A stretch of 64,000 bases of DNA from an uncultured Oscillospiraceae bacterium. Its GTDB lineage: Bacteria; Bacillota; Clostridia; Oscillospirales; Ruminococcaceae. The notes under the pieces were generated by a model. The model ran no database searches and had not been told where the DNA came from. It saw only the letters and a list, made by a program, of their open reading frames with translations. Shown one piece after another: positions 40,806 through 48,916 of this stretch (position 1 is the first letter of the stretch; every line of letters starts with the position of its first letter). The position numbers were made by a program, and so were the translations under genes. Location: positions 9,808 through 73,807 of the forward strand of contig CAKQGD010000003.1 of NCBI GenBank assembly GCA_934232845.1, in the 5' to 3' direction.

Positions 40806-41639
40806 TCAGCTCAGTTTCGGAGAGGGGTTGACAGACATAGGCGTCGTGCACTCGACCGGAACGGAGTTGGAATCCAAAAGCTTTGCCATCACAACATAAC
40901 GGTAATTACCATAGTCACCGTTCGGATACAGATGGCCGTTATACTTGCCGGTGCAGGTCGAAAGCGTCAGAATCTTGTCCTCCGCGGTCACATCAAGGTC
41001 GATGATATACTCGCTGCGGGTTCTGGCTTCCTTAATGATTTCATTCATCACATCGGCCGTGGGGTTGGCTTGGATATAGTTAAAATAGATATCGGTATAG
41101 AACACGGCAAACACCTGCCACACCATATCTTCTTCCTCAGTGGAGAAATAGATATAAGGATTTTCCTTGAGATATTCCAAATCGGTATAGTGGAACAGCT
41201 GGGAGAACTTCGGATCCTCCGGATTATCCTTGTAGCTCGAATGGCCGTAGATAATGGTGTTGCGGCTCAGGCCGTCACGTCCCTTATCGAGAATGCAGTT
41301 GTAATCGGCGTAGTAGCATCCGTATACGGAATATTCCTTATCCTCGGTAATACGGAGATAATAGTCGTTGTCATAGGACTGAAGGACGGCGTCGTCAATC
41401 TCCATATTAGGAATCTGCAGCCAGCCGACCGTGTCGCTGTTGCGCTTGAGACCCTCTGTCACCTTATCGGTAAGAAAGAGGCGTTCGCGGTATTCCACAT
41501 CATCCTCCGGCTCGGAAACCGACTGAGAAGGAGATTCAGATTCGCTTTCGCTGGTTGTGCCGCCGCAGCCGGCAACGGAAAGGAGCATCGCCATGGCGAG
41601 AATAAGAGCCAGCAGACGGAACAGTGTATTTTTCTTCAT
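40806..41639 (-). CDS. Class B sortase-like transpeptidase with a lipoprotein signal
   Basis: 277 residues. The sortase core (about 75-265) has DTVGWLQIPNMEIDDAVLQ, the catalytic His in NTIIYGHSS, the nucleophile Cys in LTLSTCTGK and the Arg in NYRYVVMAKL, so the active site is complete. Class B insert helices lie between the His and Cys strands. Instead of the usual N-terminal membrane helix, it starts MKKNTLFRLLALILAMAMLL and then SVAGCGG, a lipobox. A Ser/Glu-rich linker (TTSESESESPSQSVSEPEDD) follows. ATG at 41639 after TGAGGT. It would anchor proteins to peptidoglycan from the membrane outer face. No substrate with a classical tail is adjacent. Confidence 0.88.
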   Translation of the reverse strand: MKKNTLFRLLALILAMAMLLSVAGCGGTTSESESESPSQSVSEPEDDVEYRERLFLTDKVTEGLKRNSDTVGWLQIPNMEIDDAVLQSYDNDYYLRITEDKEYSVYGCYYADYNCILDKGRDGLSRNTIIYGHSSYKDNPEDPKFSQLFHYTDLEYLKENPYIYFSTEEEDMVWQVFAVFYTDIYFNYIQANPTADVMNEIIKEARTRSEYIIDLDVTAEDKILTLSTCTGKYNGHLYPNGDYGNYRYVVMAKLLDSNSVPVECTTPMSVNPSPKLS

Positions 41640-41844
41640 TCCAAATACCTCATTTGTCATTTTGTTCTATTCCGGAACCGCCCGGAAAAAGGATATGTGT
41701 ATAGTGTAATGAAAAACCTCTTCTCTGTCAAGGGAGATGAGCCCTCCTCTTCCTGAAAATCATGTGGAAACAACCGGGAAAATATGCTATAATATTTTTA
41801 TATACTGCAAAAAAATCAGGTCTTTCGCTTATGGGGAGAACTCT

Positions 41845-42129
41845 ATGCGGTTTCTTTTTTACATGGCATCGCTGTGGTGCTTTGCCTTATCTGCATTCAC
41901 CTTCTTTCTCTGTCGTGTGGACAAAAACGCCGCGCGGCGCGAAAAACGGCGTGTCCCGGAAAAGCGTTTTTTCCTTCTCGCTTTGTGCGGCGGCGTCTTT
42001 GGCTTAGCAGCCGGAATGCTTTGTTTCCGTCACAAGACAAAGCATCTCCGCTTTGTTCTGATCGTCTGCGTGCTCCTTCCCATATGGACGGCAGCTCTAT
42101 TTCTTCTTGCAGTCAATGCCTTTTTGTGA
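41845..42129 (+). CDS. DUF1294 family membrane protein
   Basis: 94 residues, three hydrophobic segments. The motif RVPEKRFFLLALCGGVFGLAAGMLCFRHKTKHLRF matches DUF1294 ('R.PE..L..LA..GG..GA..G...FRHKT.K..F'). Function is unknown. ATG at 41845 follows GGGGAGAA. The HAD hydrolase gene follows 78 bp downstream on the same strand. Confidence 0.82.
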   Translation: MRFLFYMASLWCFALSAFTFFLCRVDKNAARREKRRVPEKRFFLLALCGGVFGLAAGMLCFRHKTKHLRFVLIVCVLLPIWTAALFLLAVNAFL

Positions 42130-42207
42130 TTCCGCCAATGGTATGGTGTGAAAATTTTTCTGTTTTATTTCACATTTCCGCCTTTGGATGCTTTTTTAGG
42201 AGGAAAT

Positions 42208-42891
42208 ATGCGGTACGATACTCTTTTGCTCGATTTAGACGGTACCCTGCTTGACTTTCATAAATCGCAGGCTGCCACTTTTTTCGACTGTTTTCCCGGC
42301 GCGTCACCGGAATTATACGAACAGTTTGAGACGATCAACCGGGCCCAGTGGGCACGTTTGGAGCGCGGAGAAGCCAGCCGTGAAGAAATTCTGCACGAGC
42401 GGTTTGCGCTGTTTCTGCGCGAGGCAAATCTTCCCGGTGATCCCGATGAGATGAACCGCCGCTACCTCGACCGTCTTGCCTGCGGCTGCGACGTGATCGA
42501 CTCCGCACCGGAGACTGTGCGGGAGCTTTCCGATCGGTGTACGCTTGCAATCGTCACAAACGGCGCTTCTTCCGTTCAAAGGCGGCGCCTGCGTGAAAGC
42601 GGTCTGCTGCCCTTCTTTAAAACCGTTGTGATTTCGGAAGAGGTCGGCGTGACAAAGCCGGATCCCCGCCTTTTTAAAATCGCAATGGAAAACTGCAGCG
42701 TCAAAGATCCCGCCAAAGTACTTGTCGTGGGAGACTCGCTGACAGCGGATATCGCGGGCGGATACGCCGCGGGGCTTGATACCTGCTGGATGAACACGGA
42801 GGGGCTTCCCGTTCCGCAGGACTGTCCTGCGGCGTGGGTGATCCGCAGACCGTCTCAGCTGATTGCCATTGTCAGCGGAAAAGAAGCTTGA
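42208..42891 (+). CDS. HAD-superfamily nucleotidase (YjjG-like)
   Basis: 227 residues. HAD motif I LLDLDGTLLDF (nucleophile Asp), helical cap (about residues 15-85), motif II IVTNGASSVQRRRL, motif III VTKPDPRLFKIAMENC (Lys) and motif IV VVGDSLTADIAGG. The overall order and the 'NGAS..Q..RL..SGL..FF..V..SEEVGV.KPDPR.F' block match YjjG-type house-cleaning pyrimidine nucleotidases. ATG at 42208 after AGGAGGAAA. Cytoplasmic. Confidence 0.88.
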   Translation: MRYDTLLLDLDGTLLDFHKSQAATFFDCFPGASPELYEQFETINRAQWARLERGEASREEILHERFALFLREANLPGDPDEMNRRYLDRLACGCDVIDSAPETVRELSDRCTLAIVTNGASSVQRRRLRESGLLPFFKTVVISEEVGVTKPDPRLFKIAMENCSVKDPAKVLVVGDSLTADIAGGYAAGLDTCWMNTEGLPVPQDCPAAWVIRRPSQLIAIVSGKEA

Positions 42892-43074
42892 TTTTACATC
42901 GTATTCCCGGTGGACGCCGCGTCAAAATATGATGTACCTGCCAGCCCATACCGCCGGAGCCTTCTTTCACTCAAAGCTTAAAACAGAGTTTCTGTTATTT
43001 CAAACGGCGCGGCTGTATGCCAGCCGTTTGAAAAGCGGCTCTTTACAGCGTCTAAAACTCATCTCTCATACAAC

Positions 43075-43109
43075 AAACAGAGGCCTTTCATACGGCCTCT
43101 GTTTTGTTT
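43075..43109. terminator. Bidirectional terminator between the HAD and HD-GYP genes
   Basis: AAACAGAGGCC (43075-43085) and GGCCTCTGTTT (43094-43104), flanked by A and T runs, at the point where the two transcripts converge. Confidence 0.9.
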
Positions 43110-45627
43110 ATGCGGTTGTATATTTTATTTTGTCCTCGCGAACGAGACGGACGAACAGCTGCCCGAGTTCCGGATCAAACTGCGTGCCGAGGTTTCTTTG
43201 AATCTCCTCCAAAGCGCCCTCCAGCGGCATGGGCTCCTTGTAGGTTCTGCGGGAAACCATTGCATCAAACGAATCCGCAATCGCCATACAGCGTGCTCCG
43301 ACGGGAATGCTCTCTCCGGAGATGCCGCGGGGGTAGCCTTTGCCGTCCCAGCGTTCGTGGTGGCCGATTACGACCGGAATCACATAATCAAGAGACGGCA
43401 AATGCCGGATCATGGCAATGCTGCGCTCGACATGCTGCTTCATGATTTCGTATTCTTCCGGAGTCAGCCGTGAGGTTTTGCACAAAACCGCGTCCGGGAT
43501 GCCAATCTTACCGATATCATGCAGCAGTCCCGCCTGACGGATGATTTCCAAATGCTCACGGTCAAGGCCGTACGCCTCCCCCAGCTGGACGGACAGACTC
43601 GATACGTTCTGAGAGTGACTGAAGGTGTAATGATCTTTCGCATCGATTGCAGCCGTCAGCGCATAGATGGTAGACATGTACTCCTGTCCGGTGCTCAGTT
43701 TGTCCTGCACCTTTTCCTCGCAGTCGGGAGAACCGATGCTGCGCGAGTAAACAAGAATACGATTCTTTCCTTTTTTCTTCGCCGCGTCAACAGCCATGTT
43801 GGCATAGCTCAGCAGCTGCTCCGCCGTGGCGGCGGAAACCGGATATGTACAAATTCCCGCTGAAAAAGTGAGAAAACGGCTGACCTTTTCTCCGCTGGCC
43901 GCAAGCCTGCGCTGAAGCTCTTCCTTGACCCGCTGCGCGTGCCCGTAGGCCGATGCGGTATCACAGAACGGCAGAATTACCGCAAACTCTTTTCCGCCGT
44001 AGCGCGCCGCCGTTCCGATATGAGCAAACTCATTGCGCAGAATATCAGCAAAATCGCGCAGCATTTTGTCTCCGCTTTCGCCGCCGTACAGCTCATTGTA
44101 AAGCTTAAAATCATCCATATTAAACAGAATCAGAGAAACCGCATCACCCCTCGCCTTTTCAAAATCATTTCTCAGAATCTCAATGAACGAGCGGCGGTTG
44201 TAAAGCTCTGTCAGCGAATCCAGCCGTGCCTCACGGTTGATCGTGTCATAGAGAGTTGCGTTTTTCACTGCGATGGAGAGTACCGATGCGGTAGACTCCA
44301 GATAGCTGATCTCCGCCGAGGTAAAGGGGCGTTTCTTTCCTCTGTCCTGAAACAGCGTAAAGCCGACCAAATCTCCGTCACAGCAAATCGGAAGGATCAG
44401 AGAGATATGCAAGCTCTCCAAAAGCTGCTTTTCCGTTTCCCACATGGAACGATACGTAGACGTACGTGTAAAATCCGTGTACCGCGCGCCGGAACCGTTT
44501 TTCTCCAGCCACGCAATCATGGGATTTTCATACGGAATGGAGATTTCTCTGCGTTCCATCGGGTCGATGCTGTATGCAATTTCATAGGCACTGCGTGCTT
44601 TGTTGCGGATACAGATAAAGGCATTGCCGCCCGGCATGCTGTCGCGCAGCAGGTCGCGGTAGACCTCCATAATTTCATCAAGATGCAGGGTGCGGTTGAC
44701 GGCCATGGAAAAGTCTTTGACCAAAAGCTCCATGCGCTGTTCTTTTTTCACGAAAAGCTTTTTGGAAAGAAACCGCAGCGCGTCAAACACCAACAGCATG
44801 CACAGAGCAAAAACCGCCGCCGCAATCAGTCCCGTATATCTCGAAAACTCGGGAAAACTTACACTGAAAAAGCTCTCTATCTTATCAAAGACCGGAAGCA
44901 GCATTCCCGCGGTCACAATGCCCGAAATCAGATATGTCGGTCCGCGGGAGGCCAGCTGCGTCAGACGGAAAAGCCGCTTCTTATAAAGCGCATAATACAT
45001 GCATATCGCGTTGAGCATACAGGCCATGGTATCGTTGGGCAGCGTGCTCATTGTCGGAATCATGTCGACGACAACGCCGACAAAAAGAAACCCGACGCCG
45101 ATCATCAGCGGTGTAAACTGCGAAGAAGGGATCTCATCATTTTTCAGACTGCTGCGCACCATGGGGATTATGGAAAGAAAAATCGCGGACGCATATAAAA
45201 TAGCGAATACGGCGCTCCAATGCGTATGATACTGAAAAATTTGTTCGCCGTCCACAACCGTGATCGTAGGATGCCCGACGAACACATCCGCGCCCGCCAA
45301 AATAATCATCACTGCGGAGACTGCGATCCAAATATTCTTGACCAGATACCCTTTTTGTTCCGTGTAATGAAACATAAAAAGATAATACGTAAGAGGCACG
45401 GAAGCAATGCCGACGATCGAAACGTCCCACCAGAAGTCGACACCCGGGTACAGGGACAGCCGCATGAACAGAGAACCGGCGGTCCACAGCATGAAAGCGG
45501 TCAAAAGTCCCAGAAAAGAATAAATCAGCCGGGATTTTTTCGCGGAAAGAAGCGTCAGAAACAAAAACAGATTGCACAAAAAGGCAACCAGCGGAACCGT
45601 GATAAATACGGCTTCGTTGAGCGTCAT
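43108..45627 (-). CDS. Membrane GAF-GGDEF(degenerate)-HD-GYP cyclic-di-GMP signalling protein
   Basis: 839 residues. Seven or more N-terminal membrane helices (about 1-225, histidine-kinase 7TM-like) are followed by two further helices (about 225-290) and a GAF-like domain (about 310-450). A GGDEF domain (about 460-620) has the signature altered to RYGGKEF. A C-terminal HD-GYP domain (about 650-839) has HSQNVSSLSVQLG, LLHDIGKIGIP, HVERSIAMI, HHERWDGKGYP and ADSFDAMVSRRTYK. The HD-GYP residues are intact, so it should hydrolyse c-di-GMP; the cyclase half is probably inactive or regulatory. ATG at 45627, overlapping the GH3 gene stop, so it is coupled to the DegV-ICMT-GH3 operon. Confidence 0.93.
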   Translation of the reverse strand: MTLNEAVFITVPLVAFLCNLFLFLTLLSAKKSRLIYSFLGLLTAFMLWTAGSLFMRLSLYPGVDFWWDVSIVGIASVPLTYYLFMFHYTEQKGYLVKNIWIAVSAVMIILAGADVFVGHPTITVVDGEQIFQYHTHWSAVFAILYASAIFLSIIPMVRSSLKNDEIPSSQFTPLMIGVGFLFVGVVVDMIPTMSTLPNDTMACMLNAICMYYALYKKRLFRLTQLASRGPTYLISGIVTAGMLLPVFDKIESFFSVSFPEFSRYTGLIAAAVFALCMLLVFDALRFLSKKLFVKKEQRMELLVKDFSMAVNRTLHLDEIMEVYRDLLRDSMPGGNAFICIRNKARSAYEIAYSIDPMERREISIPYENPMIAWLEKNGSGARYTDFTRTSTYRSMWETEKQLLESLHISLILPICCDGDLVGFTLFQDRGKKRPFTSAEISYLESTASVLSIAVKNATLYDTINREARLDSLTELYNRRSFIEILRNDFEKARGDAVSLILFNMDDFKLYNELYGGESGDKMLRDFADILRNEFAHIGTAARYGGKEFAVILPFCDTASAYGHAQRVKEELQRRLAASGEKVSRFLTFSAGICTYPVSAATAEQLLSYANMAVDAAKKKGKNRILVYSRSIGSPDCEEKVQDKLSTGQEYMSTIYALTAAIDAKDHYTFSHSQNVSSLSVQLGEAYGLDREHLEIIRQAGLLHDIGKIGIPDAVLCKTSRLTPEEYEIMKQHVERSIAMIRHLPSLDYVIPVVIGHHERWDGKGYPRGISGESIPVGARCMAIADSFDAMVSRRTYKEPMPLEGALEEIQRNLGTQFDPELGQLFVRLVREDKIKYTTA

Positions 45628-47261
45628 AAGCCAATCCCTCCCTTTTGAGAAGGATCCAGCAGATAGCGCAGGTCAATCACGTCCTGCAGAGGAGGATTGA
45701 TTTTTCTCATGGGACGGTGATAGGTTTCTTCATACCGCTTCAGAGAACCGCCGGGAAGTATGGTAAGCTGCAGCGGATCAATGCCCAAAAAACGCTTAAG
45801 ATCATTGTAATCATGATCATAAAACTTGAAATATACACCCAGATGCTCTGTAATCAGCCGGCGGTTGATCATCATGTCGGGAAGCGCAGCTTCGCTCAGT
45901 TCCACATACATGTGCATAAAGGAGCGCTTGTCGTTATCATACTCCTTACAGGCAAACCAATCGGAAACGGGCAGCCTCGAATATTCGATCACTTGGCGGA
46001 TCGAACGCTCCGTAATGCGGGTAAAGCCGGAGATGTCGATCACCTTCGGCACACGGTCCACATATGCAAACTGCGGAAGGCGGATTCCCTCCCGCTCGTT
46101 GGCAGTACGCAGACACCGATAGACGTCCCCGACACGGTAACGGACAAACGCGCCTCCCTTGAGCACGGTCACAACGATTTCATAATTCTGATTGGCCGAA
46201 ATCTCGTTCATCAGATAGGTTTTCGGGATATAATCCGGATCATCCAGGCTGCGGTACATTTCATTTTCCGGAATGAATTCGTAAAAACATGCATCCGGGA
46301 AAAAGACCATTCCGTCGCGTCCCCATGTTTCGGTGCCGACGCAGGTCGTTTCGGTGCCGCCGGTCAGCTCAAACGTTTTGCAGTCCCATGCTTCTTCCAG
46401 CTCTCCGCGGAACAGAGCGGTATCCGTTCCCATGCAGACAATCGTGTCCAGCGTAAACAGGTCACGCGGACGAACCGGAACGCCGGACATATGACTGACG
46501 TATTTTGCGTGCAGAATACGCCATGCCATTTTGGGGGAAGCCGTAAAAATTCTGCCCGCCCATGACGCGCCCGAACCCGAACGCAGCATGGAATCAAAGT
46601 TGCGTGTTACTGCGTGAATGATGCTTGTCATGCCGAACAGCATATCCATACCTCGGCGCAGTCCCATTTTAAAGCCCTGTTTATTCTGCTCGCTGAAGGA
46701 AAGCTTCTGCGCCTCCTTGATCGAGGGCATATATGTCATGTCGATTTCGCTCTGTGTCAAAAGCGGAAAAAGCCCTGTCGCATACGGCAGGGGCGCCAGC
46801 GCGTACAAGACCCGCGCGCCGGGTTTGACTTTAAATTTTCCGCGCTGATGCGAAGTGGAGAGCAGGGTCGCACCGAGAATGTTGCGGCGGTAAGTCTTCA
46901 GCATCGCGTCTGTATAGGGAGCAACCTTTACGGGATGGCTTCCGCTCTCCCATGTGGTCTGAAGCCACACAACCGGCGGCGCCGGAAGATTTTCCGCCTT
47001 TTGTTTCAGCAAAAGATCGGCGTAGTCCGCATATGCAGTCAGCGGAACGCGCGACCGAAATTCCTGCATGGAACGAGGCGCTTCTCCCTTGAAAAAACGC
47101 TGCCCCAGCGGGCAGTCTTTATAAAGATTGATCTGCTCCATCAAGAGACGTTCCTGGATCTGCATATATTGTTCTATTGAAAGATCAAGAAAGCCGCAGT
47201 ACTCGTCCCACAGTTCACTGGGCGGGAATTTTTTCAGCTTTTCCTGAAAGCGCATATCCAT
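45624..47261 (-). CDS. GH3 family adenylating ligase (acyl-acid-amido synthetase-like)
   Basis: 545 residues of the GH3/JAR1 ANL-superfamily family. Motif 1 region TTWESGSHPVKVAPYT corresponds to the ATP-binding loop in altered form. Motif 2 is TGGTETTCVG (near residue 295). Motif 3 is VRYRVGDVYRC (near residue 385). A C-terminal mobile domain is present. Plant GH3 enzymes conjugate amino acids to carboxylic hormones; the function of bacterial members is mostly unknown. Here it is flanked by an ICMT-like methyltransferase and a DegV lipid-binding protein upstream and overlaps a c-di-GMP phosphodiesterase gene downstream. An acyl carboxylate substrate is likely. ATG at 47261. Confidence 0.85.
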   Translation of the reverse strand: MDMRFQEKLKKFPPSELWDEYCGFLDLSIEQYMQIQERLLMEQINLYKDCPLGQRFFKGEAPRSMQEFRSRVPLTAYADYADLLLKQKAENLPAPPVVWLQTTWESGSHPVKVAPYTDAMLKTYRRNILGATLLSTSHQRGKFKVKPGARVLYALAPLPYATGLFPLLTQSEIDMTYMPSIKEAQKLSFSEQNKQGFKMGLRRGMDMLFGMTSIIHAVTRNFDSMLRSGSGASWAGRIFTASPKMAWRILHAKYVSHMSGVPVRPRDLFTLDTIVCMGTDTALFRGELEEAWDCKTFELTGGTETTCVGTETWGRDGMVFFPDACFYEFIPENEMYRSLDDPDYIPKTYLMNEISANQNYEIVVTVLKGGAFVRYRVGDVYRCLRTANEREGIRLPQFAYVDRVPKVIDISGFTRITERSIRQVIEYSRLPVSDWFACKEYDNDKRSFMHMYVELSEAALPDMMINRRLITEHLGVYFKFYDHDYNDLKRFLGIDPLQLTILPGGSLKRYEETYHRPMRKINPPLQDVIDLRYLLDPSQKGGIGL

Positions 47262-47810
47262 TCACTTCTCTCTTTTTCCGCTGCTTTGAGCGGCTTTTTT
47301 TCTTCCCGCAGCCGGGAGTAAAAACGGCGTCGTACGCCGGTATTCCTCATAACCCGCAAGATAGCGGGGAAAGAAATATCTGTCCTGCAGAACAATGTAG
47401 AAAAAATCCAACGCCGTGAACAGCAGCATTCCGACCCATGCGGCAAAGTCCGCCGCCCATGCGCCCGCGCACAGAGCGGTAAAGGCAAAGGGCCAAAAGC
47501 CCGGGTGTCTGCATCGTCCGTAAAGTCCTTTTGTACACAGAGGCGCACCGTCCGAGGCGGCGTAAGCATCTTTTGCAGGCAAGGCAAAAAACAGTGTGTA
47601 TATAAGAGCCGCAGTTCCCAAAATCACAGGTATTGTAAAGGCTAATCGCTTTTCAGATAAATCTCCGGAAAAAAGCAGCGCCGCCGAGGAAACCGTCAGC
47701 ACGGCACAGCCTGTAAAAAACAGCGGCAGACCTTTTTTCCCCCGGACTCTCTGCACGTCAGAGAGAATGAAAAGTACAAACGCAAACGTACCCGTGAGGA
47801 TCCATTTCAT
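47262..47810 (-). CDS. Membrane protein of the isoprenylcysteine carboxyl methyltransferase/PEMT-like family
   Basis: 182 residues with five hydrophobic segments. The C-terminal part has LYGRCRHPGFWPFAFTALCAGAW and YEEYRRTTPFLLP, which correspond to the conserved SAM-binding 'G.y..vRHP.Y.g' and 'Y..Y...tp.llP' of ICMT/PEMT-type membrane methyltransferases. It is smaller than NnrU-type and lacks an acidic catalytic residue I can point to. Its start overlaps the DegV stop and its stop abuts the GH3 ATG. It probably methylates or modifies a membrane lipid carboxylate. Confidence 0.72.
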   Translation of the reverse strand: MKWILTGTFAFVLFILSDVQRVRGKKGLPLFFTGCAVLTVSSAALLFSGDLSEKRLAFTIPVILGTAALIYTLFFALPAKDAYAASDGAPLCTKGLYGRCRHPGFWPFAFTALCAGAWAADFAAWVGMLLFTALDFFYIVLQDRYFFPRYLAGYEEYRRTTPFLLPAAGRKKAAQSSGKREK

Positions 47811-48667
47811 GTCTTTTCCCTTTTATGAAAAGCGAGCCCCGTACAGCCGATATCGGCATGAATGCCAATCACCGCGCTGACATACTCCACACGCAGAACG
47901 GCATTGGGATACGCCGCGCGGATACGGCTGCAAAGAGCCGCAGCATCCGGCTTGTTTTCGGCGTGATAAACCACACAGAGTTCTTCGGGATTCGCCTCTT
48001 CGCAGTATTTTTTATACAGCATGTCCAAACCGTCGGGAAAGCTCTTCGCCACCGCGCGGTCATACACAAGGCCGTCTGTAAACTGAAGAAAGGGTTTTTT
48101 GCCGAGAATCTCCGCCGCCAGCACCTTGATCGCACCGGTACGTCCGCCCTTGCGCAGATTTTTCAGGCTTTTGCAGACCACATAATGGCCGATCTCGGTT
48201 TGATAGCGGTCCAGATCCGCTATGATTTCCTGCGCCGTGCATCCCTCGTCGCGAAGCCGGGCAGCCCGCAGAAGCATCAGCTCCATTCCATGAGAAACCT
48301 GATTGGAATCATAAACCAACAGCTTGGGCCGATATCCCTGCTCCTGTATCAGACTCTGTGCCGCGCAGGCGGTCTGATATGTACCGGACATTTTTCCCGT
48401 GCAGGTGATGCAAAGCACCTCTTCGGCGTCGGAGGCGCTTTCGTACGCTTCGAGAAATTGCCCGATACTGGGATGCGAACTGGTAGGCAGCTTTTTTGCT
48501 TCGGCAAGCATTTTATAAAACTGCTCACAGGTAATATCGATATGGTTGAGATACTGTCTGTCTTCGAAGATCACAACATCCGGCACCAGCGCGATGTCAA
48601 GCTGTGCCGCCAGTTCCAATGGCATGTCACTTCCCGTGTGCGAGATGAGTCGAGTTCTTTTCTGCAT
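47807..48667 (-). CDS. DegV family fatty acid-binding protein (FakB-like)
   Basis: 286 residues. The DegV two-lobe fold binds a long-chain fatty acid. It has an N-terminal SHTGSDMPLELAAQLDIALVPDVV, the fatty-acid headgroup motif LPTSSHPSIGQFLEAY, ITCTGKMSGTYQTA, YDSNQVSHGMELML, and KSLKNLRKGGRTGAIKVLAAEILGKKPFLQF. FakB proteins present fatty acids to the FakA kinase. Here the YloV/FakA-like gene in the window is interrupted, and this DegV gene is instead coupled (ATGA) to an ICMT-like and a GH3 gene. ATG at 48667; its own promoter lies at 48717-48744. Confidence 0.92.
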   Translation of the reverse strand: MQKRTRLISHTGSDMPLELAAQLDIALVPDVVIFEDRQYLNHIDITCEQFYKMLAEAKKLPTSSHPSIGQFLEAYESASDAEEVLCITCTGKMSGTYQTACAAQSLIQEQGYRPKLLVYDSNQVSHGMELMLLRAARLRDEGCTAQEIIADLDRYQTEIGHYVVCKSLKNLRKGGRTGAIKVLAAEILGKKPFLQFTDGLVYDRAVAKSFPDGLDMLYKKYCEEANPEELCVVYHAENKPDAAALCSRIRAAYPNAVLRVEYVSAVIGIHADIGCTGLAFHKREKT

Positions 48668-48716
48668 AAAAATTTCCTCATAGAATTAGGCCTAAAAACG
48701 AAAGAGACACAAATAA

Positions 48717-48744
48717 ATTATACATCTTCGGCAAAAAAACTCAA
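48717..48744 (-). promoter_or_regulatory. Sigma-A promoter of the DegV-GH3-HD-GYP operon
   Basis: On the minus strand TTGAGT (48744-48739), 16-bp spacer, perfect TATAAT (48722-48717). A 10-bp palindrome, TTAGGCCTAA, lies in the leader at 48686-48695. Confidence 0.75.
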
Positions 48745-48863
48745 GGTATAAAGTCGTTTTTTCCTGTTTTTTAGAGAATACGATAGGTTATTGGTTAAAA
48801 AATGTATTGTTTTACTTTTTAGTCCCTTTGATTACTAACTATTTCGCATTTGTATCTCATTTT

Positions 48864-48901
48864 GCAGAAAAAAACTCCGTGCGGAGGAAACCCGCACGGA
48901 G
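48864..48901 (-). terminator. Terminator of the lig-gat operon
   Basis: On the minus strand CTCCGTGCGG pairs with CCGCACGGAG, followed by TTTTTTTCTG. Confidence 0.93.
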
Positions 48902-48916
48902 CAAAACTCTTTGACT

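Noticed and set aside
43108..45627. Calling the GGDEF-HD-GYP protein a diguanylate cyclase
   Set aside because: The signature is GGKEF instead of GG(D/E)EF, whereas the HD-GYP residues are intact, so phosphodiesterase activity is the more likely role.
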